In this document: one piece after another, positions 56,600 through 64,000 of the stretch
How positions within the stretch are numbered: position 1 is the first letter of the stretch
Layout of the letters: each line of letters opens with the position of its first letter
DNA from: Hedera helix
Taxonomy: Eukaryota > Streptophyta > Magnoliopsida > Apiales > Araliaceae
NCBI GenBank assembly: GCA_947179155.2
Contig: OX359280.1
Span: forward strand, 8,359,501-8,423,500
Direction of reading: 5' to 3'
Length of the DNA stretch: 64,000 nucleotides
Program-made: the position numbers and the translations under genes
The notes under the pieces: model-generated
Seen by the model: the letters and a program-made list of their open reading frames with translations, nothing else
Told to the model about the DNA's origin: nothing
The model's database searches: none

Positions 56600-57330
56600 A
56601 AGGTTAATGAGCTTACACGCTTTAAAGAAATTTGAAGATGAGTGACGACCTAAGGCTTGGATTCTGCTACTTGACGGGAGCTAGGGCTCAAATTCTCTCT
56701 CTCCGATAAGGAAATTAATAAGTAGATGAATGGCCAGAAAAGTAAAAGAGTTTCTATTTCTCTTCTATTTATATTTAAAATTAGTGGCTCAATATCATTA
56801 ATCTAACTGTTGGGGATTAATAAGGCACAAATTTCCAATCACACGGCCGCATGCTCTTTAGGAAATCTCTCCACAACTGTTTCGTGTCCCCTCACATTCC
56901 TGCATGCATTAGTGGGATATAGGATTGGGCGTCTTCCTTCTATTGGACCTGACTTGTTATCTTCGGCTTGGCCCAATCTTAAATTAATCAGGCCACGTTA
57001 CTTCTAAAAGTCCACATTTTGAGCATGATGCTTTTTACTAAAAAAAACACTGCTTCTAATTACGGATGACTCAATCCATTAGGATATGGATTCTCCTTCC
57101 CTTGGGGCCCTCTTCGGACTTAGAAGTCTTCCAGGTTCTCGAAGCCATTGTTTAACTCTACTTCTCCACCTCATTTCATTTATTAAAGGAGTAGGAATGC
57201 AATGTTGGACTATGGATTCACTAGCGCAAGTGGGCTGCTTATATTGGGCTTCATCCCCAGTTAGCCCATTAAACCTTATGTGCTTATTCTGGACTCTCAA
57301 GTATAATATGTTTGGGCTACTACCTTGTCA
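56600..57330 (-). promoter_or_regulatory. Possible minus-strand promoter and 5' leader
   Basis: Less AT-rich than its surroundings. Several GCCCA or TGGGC-type motifs (about 56970-57330) resemble plant site II promoter elements. On the minus strand a TATA box (TATAAATAG, about 56764-56772) follows, then a leader with an AG-rich run, and a possible splice donor (GCGTGTAAGCTC, about 56609-56620). No start codon or protein homology supports a gene. An unrecognised repeat remains possible. ORFs at 56810-57007 and on both strands at 57079-57343 carry no motif. Confidence 0.3.
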
Positions 57331-58740
57331 CCTAAGATACTAACTAGTTACCGTATTCAATATTATCTTTTTTAATATTATCACTATTATACAATTCCAA
57401 CTAGAAATCGAAGTCCTATTGGGTAGGTGTAGTTAACTATAAATATAAAGTAAACAATAAAGGTACGACAAAATATCCTAACTTGTTAAATACTTACTAC
57501 CTCCATTGTTAACATACTTGAGACATGTTATTGCAACTCTCACACTAGAGGTATCCCCCAATGGCCCAAACTGTTAAGAACTTTTTAATTATTTTTCTAT
57601 GCAAGTTCACATTCATGCTAGTAGTTGAACATGCGGATAAATTCGAATGATAACTCCCTATATTATCAACCTTTTGAAGTAAATACATTAATTCAATTTT
57701 ATTTAACGGAATTAAAGGGTACTTTACATTATGACAAAGGAAATATAATCTTGATTGCTATAATATTAAGGCAAATGACAAAAAATTTCCCTCAAATATA
57801 AGCTGATTTTATTTTGCACCCTTAAATATGGTTTTCTTCTATTGTAACCTCAAAGTTATAAAAATAAAAAACAATATTGTTGCATTTTTTTCAATCGGCT
57901 AATTTAGTGCTTGTGATGGGGTTTGACTTTATATTAACCAACTTTGACTGTATTTGACCATTAAAAAATCTTATTTGTTTTACATTTACAAAGAAACTCA
58001 TATGCACCTTCAGTAAATAACAGGTGTTGAAGTAATAACAGTTCTTGATGGATTTTAACACCTGTTATTTTTCCTGATGATAGTGACAGCGACCATGGTG
58101 CAACTCCCGATGATTGTGGCGAAGGCAATGGAGTTGAGTCAGTGGACTCAACGCAACGATTTTCTCTTTATTCTCCTTCTATTTTTTTATTCTTTTTGGT
58201 CGCTTAGGTAGTAAGTGAGTCATGGCTCTACGAGTGTCAAGTAGTGGGTTCTTTCCACTAATACTTGTTTTTCTACTTTATACCAGAGCGCAACGACTTA
58301 CATAAAGTCCAGACTTGGGAGTAATAAGACAGTTTAAGTGAATAGGTAAATTAATCTTAAAACTATGCAGCAATTCCAATTAATCTTATCATATGCTTTT
58401 GAAAAATCTAACTGTAATTTCTGTAATTTCATTTAAATCTCTTTATCATCGAAACGAGAAGGTCTCGTAGAAAATGATTGACAGGGAAACGTGGACATTA
58501 ATAATAAAAAGCTAGAAATTCGGCTACAATTTGAAAATTAAATTTCAGTCACCCACTACGAATTGACTAACTTTTGTTGGGCTGACTCATCATATATCAA
58601 GCTTGCTAATGTGGGGCAGGAATAGGTTGGATTTTTTATGTGGAGAAAATATATTAAGCTTGCTAAATTTGAGCTATATAATAATACTAATAATTTTCCG
58701 TGTCTAAACACACGACATAATGAAAAATTAAATTAAAATT
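57331..58740. other. No gene recognised
   Basis: AT-rich sequence without coding signal. The 57770-57890 part (CCCTCAAATATAAGC..., T-rich) reads like a non-autonomous repeat but lacks termini I can define. Confidence 0.5.
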
Positions 58741-58754
58741 CAAAAAATAAAATT

Positions 58755-58829
58755 ATAAATATTATTATTATCGGTATTATTATTATTATTGATATTATTA
58801 TTGTCATAATAATAATAATAATAATAATA

Positions 58830-58876
<47 letters not shown>

Positions 58877-58890
58877 TATTATTAATACTA

Positions 58891-58943
<53 letters not shown>

Positions 58944-59003
58944 GTTTATTATTATTATTATTAGTATTATTATTAGTATTATTATTAATAATAGTAATAT
59001 TAC

Positions 59004-59087
<84 letters not shown>

Positions 59088-59240
59088 TGTTACTATTACT
59101 ATTACTATTACTATTACTATTGTTATTATTATTATTATTATTACTATTATTATTATTATTGTTACTATTACTATTATTATTATTACTATTATAATTATAA
59201 TAATTATTATTATTATTATTATTATTATTAGTATTATTTT
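58755..59240. repeat. Long (ATT)n microsatellite
   Basis: About 490 bp almost entirely of ATT/TAT/TTA units, with an inverted AAT part (58808-58830) and interspersed ACT and GTT variants. Confidence 0.95.
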
Positions 59241-60066
59241 AATAATTAATGTTTATAAGGAAGAAGAAGGAACATTTTTAGAACGAAGAAGGGATGTTTT
59301 TTTCCTATAACAGAGAAGCCAAGAAGAAATTAATAGGTCATTTTATCCGTTCAATTGATTTGTGTTTTTTTTTTTTTTTTTTTGTGTGCGTTTTGTTTTT
59401 GATGTATTTATTTAGCTAAAAATATTATTAAGTTTTTCTTTTGAAATACTCCTTATTTAAATTATAATTAGTTTTAATTTAATATGGTATAGTTTTAATA
59501 GTATTTAACTTTACCAGTTAATGTTAATTACATTAATTTAATTATTAATGTTAATTTAATTATTATACCTAATTATTTAACTTTACCAATCATAACTCTT
59601 TATTTAAGTGTCAATATATAATTAGTTTAATTATTCACGTGTTTCTTTAAGGCATTTAGCCTTGAAAAATTTCATAGTCCCTTTTCACACGCTACCAATC
59701 TGATGGAGTAAGAAAAGTTTAGCCTTTGAAATTTTCCAACTTCCTTTTCAAATTAAACATATGCTAGCAACTATTCATGCATTAAATGTATTTTGCTTAG
59801 CAATTTCGGATGGAGCAAGTACACCCAAATCCTTGACTTTTTGTTTCTTTATAAATTATTTTTGCCTTTAAAAAATATAATATTTTGAAAGCTTTTAGGG
59901 ATATAATTTATTTATTTTTTAAAATAAGAGTTTCCTTGCCTTGAAAAATATTATTTTATGAATTAATCTTTTTAACACTTGATATTAAATTATCAAGGTC
60001 AAGAAAATATTAATTTAATAAGTTTTGAAAAAAAAAATTCAAAATAAATAAAATAATTAAAATAAG
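59241..60066. other. AT-rich spacer, no gene
   Basis: Contains a run of about 17 T (59366-59382) and TTAATTA-rich sequence. Nothing else recognised. Confidence 0.5.
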
Positions 60067-60672
60067 TGTAGACACCCAAATTTTGTACTTCTCTACTAAC
60101 CCTGGCAGGAGGGCAAAATCGTCACTGACCCGACATGCGAAAAGGATGGTGGACCCCAACACAAAGCCACCCCAACGACTTACGGTCAAAGCCGCCACAA
60201 CGAACAACGAGCATCAGGTTACTTGAGGCAATGCAAACAGCTGATCTAGAAGAACTTGATTTGATCACAAAAAACGACAAACGGCCACTACGCTTACGAT
60301 GTTCGGGGGTCTCGCTCCCCGGTGAGCGAGCGGCTGCCCAGCTCGCCGGTGAGCTGGCGGGGGTGGAAGGGGGCAGTGCCCCTTGGAAGCCAAGCACAAA
60401 GAGCAATTTATGCATCAGGTAACAGTCTTCCAAAATAATACAGCAAAAATTGGCAATTTAAGACCGCGTGACATGAAAATCGAAAAAAAACAAGCCAGAC
60501 AGCCACGGATGCACCTGCGGCCACCAACAAAGGGGACAGTGCGCGGCTCGAGGAGACAACCCGGCAGCCGAGGATTCGGCGCGGGCGGCTAGCGAGCCCA
60601 GCCGAAGATGCACCTGCGGCCAGCCGCAGTTACACCTGCGGCTGCCTGCGGAAGGCTATACATCGCCATTTC
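60067..60672 (+). repeat. LTR 5' part, TGTAGACACCC type
   Basis: Starts TGTAGACACCCAAATTTTG, an LTR-like beginning, with no purine tract upstream. It is GC-rich compared with its flanks and includes inverted elements (GCTC..CCGG..GAGC at about 60314 and 60338; GGGGGCAGTGCCCC at about 60370) and CACCTGCGGC repeats (60510-60650). It is cut at 60672 by the minus-strand LTR. ORFs on both strands here (60122-60592) overlap each other and are not called. Confidence 0.5.
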
Positions 60673-63110
60673 TGTGACGACCCCAAATCCGGGTTACTTT
60701 AACCTCGGATCTGGTTCAACACGAGTACTACCTTTTCCTTATTGTTCATGAATTACAACAATATTATAATTGCTAAATAATCATTTATTTCCAATTTTAC
60801 AACTTCTCTTTCTATTCCAGAATCGAAATCTTTATACATTCCTAGTATGTCTCAATATCATACATGATACGACATTCTATTACAATCAAATTAAGTATTT
60901 AACACTCATATAATATACCAACTAAGTATTATACTACACAATCATTTACCTGTCTAACTCGGACTGATATCTACAATAGACATTTATCACTTTAGTGAAA
61001 GTAATATGCTTTCCTGTTCCTTGATCTTTATCTAGAACTTCAACTAACTTGCACTATCTGAAAATATTTATTTTAAGCAAGAGTGAGCACGACGGCTCAG
61101 CAAGTTTAACAGTTACACATAACACATTACATGCTTCACATATACTCTGCAATTTATACTTACATCATGCTTTTCATGCATTTCAGTTTATGTCATACTG
61201 CTCATGCATCACATATAACATCTAGCATTTCATGCTTCATACTTACACATATTTTACATGTAGACATGTATCATACTTTTCACATATCACATTTACCATC
61301 AATATATTTTCATGTTAATAATTTAACATCACATTATAGCATGTCAAAGCACATAGGAGCAAGTTCTGAAAAACTTGCCTGGTAGCTTCTACCATTTACG
61401 CCTATTTGCGTCATTTGCCCAACCTACAATTTATATAACAAATTGACATAATCATTAGCTACCAGGACTTTTAATTAGTCTTAACTTAAGACCTTAACTT
61501 CAAATTATTAACTCTTTAGTTGTCCGATAAACGAACCCTTAAGTTCCGGACAAAAATCCTAGCCCAACAAACCTAGTTGGACATGTCGGTAAACTTAACC
61601 AACTTATTAATATTATTAATTATTTAATAATATTTTAATTCCTTATTAATATTATTCACCATTTAATAATATTTTAATCACTTATTAATATTATTAACCA
61701 TTTAATAATATTTTACTTACTTATTAATATTATTAATCATTTAATAATATTTTAATCACTTATTAATATTATTAATCATTTAATAATATTTTAATCACAT
61801 ATTAATATTATTAACCATTTAATAATATTTTAATCACTTATTAATATTATTAACCATTTAATAATATTTTAATCATTTATTAATATTATTAACAATTTAA
61901 TAATATTATAATCTCTTACTAATATTATTTATCATTTAATAATATTTTAATCATTTACTAATGTTATTCATCATTTAATAACTTTTTAATCATATACTAA
62001 TATTATTAATCATTTAATAATATTTTAAATACACATTAAATAATACCAATAGTTAACTTTTTAATTGTGTTAACTTTCGTCTTTATTTTAAACATTTAGT
62101 TACCAATTAATCATTAATGGATTTCATATATATTGGTTTAATAACCGAACACGTTCATTTTACACTTATTTCAACTTAATTTTTCAAAGAAAACTCGACC
62201 CGGACCGACCCGACCCGACCCGGACCGACCCGACCCGACCCGGAGCACCAAAAATCTGCTTAGCAGATTGTTCTGACGCAGCTGCGTCAGTCCTGACGCG
62301 GCTGCGTCAGCCATTTTGTCCGAAAGTCAACTTTTTGACTGCTCGACCCTCCGACGCTCCGACAGCCATAACTTCTTCATTTTAAAATATTTTGGGGTGA
62401 TTCTTGAGTCCATTCTCATCATAATTTCCCCCTCTACAATTTCTCTTTAGATCATAAATCCAAATTCCGAACGAAACTGGACTAAAAATGGCTCACAAGG
62501 ACAAAGTGAAAACTAAAATCACAAATCCTTGATTTTAAAGGTTCAAACTTGAATAAAATAGACTCTACACATCCAAATGACACCAACTTGGTGTTGTTGT
62601 CTTCCTAACTTCTTCTTTTACAACATTTCATGGTTCAATCATATTTTTGAAAATATTTGACACGAAATTTAAAGATCGAACCACTTAGGGTTTTACCGGT
62701 AAATCGTTATATGGACTTTCCTTCTAATTCTTTGCGTACCACCACTACAAATACATTTATTAACTATATCAAACCATGAATATACCTATATATCATAGTT
62801 TTAGACTTCTAGATCATTAAAATAACTTTTTATCGGTTAAAAATACATTTTCACCGTTCAAATCATATCTAAACTATAAAAATGAAATAGGTGAATGTTA
62901 GATCACTTTTGAACCTCTTGATCTTGGATGTTCTTCATCACTTGACTATGATCTTGGCTTGTGACTCCACCTTGATCATCCTCTAGCAATCTCCAACAAT
63001 GCTCTCCCTTATCTCTAGAATGCTCTCTCTTTTATCTAAAATACTTCTCTCTCTATAACTTGGTGAAATGAACAAATGACCAAACTTTTCCAAGCCTTGG
63101 TAATGAGTTC

Positions 63111-63120
63111 TATTTATAGG
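63111..63120 (-). promoter_or_regulatory. LTR TATA box, minus strand
   Basis: CCTATAAATA on the minus strand at the place equivalent to 3568. Confidence 0.55.
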
Positions 63121-63946
63121 ACTCAACTAACCTCACTTATCATCTACTAATCAACTAACATAGGTGAATTAAAGGGTTAATCCATGCTTACTATTTTAGT
63201 GAATGACTACTTGATGGACTTGGTGATTGACCAAGTGATTGACCACCATGAATGACAAGTTTGATTGACTAGGGTGGTTGGGTAGTTGGTGAGCAATTCA
63301 CCCAGCACTTAACCCACATGTGGTTAACTCTCATAAGACCTATGGTTAAAGTACTACACTTAACCTTGGTCACTTAAAACTCAACCTTAGTTAGGGCTCA
63401 TCTTATTTATATATCTCACAACAACTAACCATAATGTGGTTAATTCTCTACATTAAAATGACCTAGGTTGGTTCACTCACCCCACCATGGTCTAAACTCA
63501 TCAATTAAATATACACACATATTCCACCAAATAACCCAAGTAGGGTTAATTCTCTACAATCAATTATACATATATATTCAATATATTTATATAATTACCA
63601 ACACTTAACTCTAGCATTGGTTAATATTTTATTTTTATTACCACTTAGGGTTAACAAATAACCCAACAATGGTTAGTTCTCTACAACATAAATTCATAAG
63701 AATTGATCATCTTCATTGACTAGGGTTAGTGAATCACCCCTTGGTTAATTCATTTAACCAACATTGGTTAACTCTCTACCAATTCATATACTTACAACAT
63801 ATATATCTCTACATATTCACCAATAACATTTTATTTAAATTACATCATAGCTTGAATTGACCAATTTAAATTGAATACAAGCAACATGCATCTTTACTCA
63901 ATCTCCAAGTGGGACCCCATGTTTGGTCAATACTCTACCATTTTTC

Positions 63947-63947
<1 letters not shown>

Positions 63948-64000
<53 letters not shown>
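63948..64000. repeat. (TA)n microsatellite at window end
   Basis: At least 50 bp of TA units, continuing past the window. Confidence 0.95.

Larger units (their letters stand above)
60673..64000 (-). repeat. Tekay-related LTR, minus strand, incomplete
   Basis: Starts TGTGACGACCCC, the reverse complement of the Tekay LTR end, and runs off the window in a TA microsatellite matching the one at 3272. Going leftward along its own strand it has the same modules: TATA box (63111-63120), a degenerate copy of the 17-bp hairpin (about 62826-62860), GTCGGAG-type block (62340-62365), paired GC palindromes (62273-62310), GGGTC block (62195-62244), AT array (61598-62045) and hairpin module (61073-61108). 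No primer-binding site adjoins 60673, so it is a 3' or solo LTR; possible TSD ATTTC (60668-60672). It is clearly diverged from the 2835 copy. Confidence 0.88.

Noticed and set aside
57079..57343. Overlapping plus and minus ORFs
   Set aside because: Antiparallel pair over one GC-richer stretch; neither has a recognisable motif, intron signal or homologous copy in the window.
60122..60592. ORFs on both strands with host-protein-like composition
   Set aside because: Lie within an LTR-like GC-rich segment, overlap on both strands and have no recognised motif.

Overview
This window looks like a gene-poor, AT-rich stretch of a flowering-plant nuclear genome, most likely a dicot. The species cannot be named from the sequence. 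I see no convincing host protein-coding exon. About 54 kb of the left part is a nest of LTR retrotransposons inserted into one another. Boundaries were read from TG...CA ends, 5-bp target-site duplications (TSDs), primer-binding and polypurine tracts, and reading-frame continuity across insertions.

Nesting, oldest to youngest. The backbone is a decayed Ty1/copia element of SIRE type on the + strand. Its gag-pol pieces lie at 30999-32118, 37331-37580, 39928-40829 and 42476-43655, a degenerate extra 3' ORF follows, and its 3' LTR is 47614-54201. Five insertions interrupt it: (a) a Ty3-type LTR whose right part is 27832-30998; (b) an internally deleted Ty3 element, 32119-37330, TSD AAGAC; (c) a solo LTR, 37581-39927, TSD ACTTA; (d) an Athila-type solo LTR, 40830-42475, TSD ATGGA/ACGGA; (e) a minus-strand solo LTR, 48579-53224, TSD GTTCT. 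LTR (a) is itself interrupted by an Athila-like Ty3 element whose internal region runs from about 1970 and whose 3' LTR ends at 27831. That Athila carries a young Tekay-type chromovirus (2835-16011, TSD ACTAC), a minus-strand Athila-type solo LTR (19119-21109, TSD CAGAC) and a minus-strand Ty3 solo LTR (25010-27259, TSD TATGT). The first 2 kb holds an older chromovirus remnant, itself hit by a minus-strand Athila-type LTR.

The best-preserved element is the Tekay chromovirus. It has 3.6-kb LTRs that look about 99% identical by eye, a perfect initiator-Met tRNA primer-binding site, a polypurine tract, and a gag-pol frame open except for one TGA just before the chromodomain-like tail. It also carries an extra 253-aa acidic coiled-coil ORF upstream of gag. 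Both this ORF and gag are immediately preceded by splice-acceptor-like sequence. This combination is the strongest candidate here for something not well described.

The right part (54202-64000) holds an AT-rich repetitive block, one CACTA-transposon-like terminus (about 55780-56353), a GCCCA-rich stretch that could be a minus-strand promoter (56600-57330), a roughly 490-bp ATT microsatellite, the start of a TGTAGACACCC-type LTR (60067-60672), and a minus-strand LTR related to the Tekay LTR (60673 to beyond the window end).

Several Ty3-type LTRs on both strands share structural modules in AT-rich bodies: paired GC-rich palindromes, AT-rich palindromic arrays, and a compound hairpin some 300-400 bp before the LTR 3' end.
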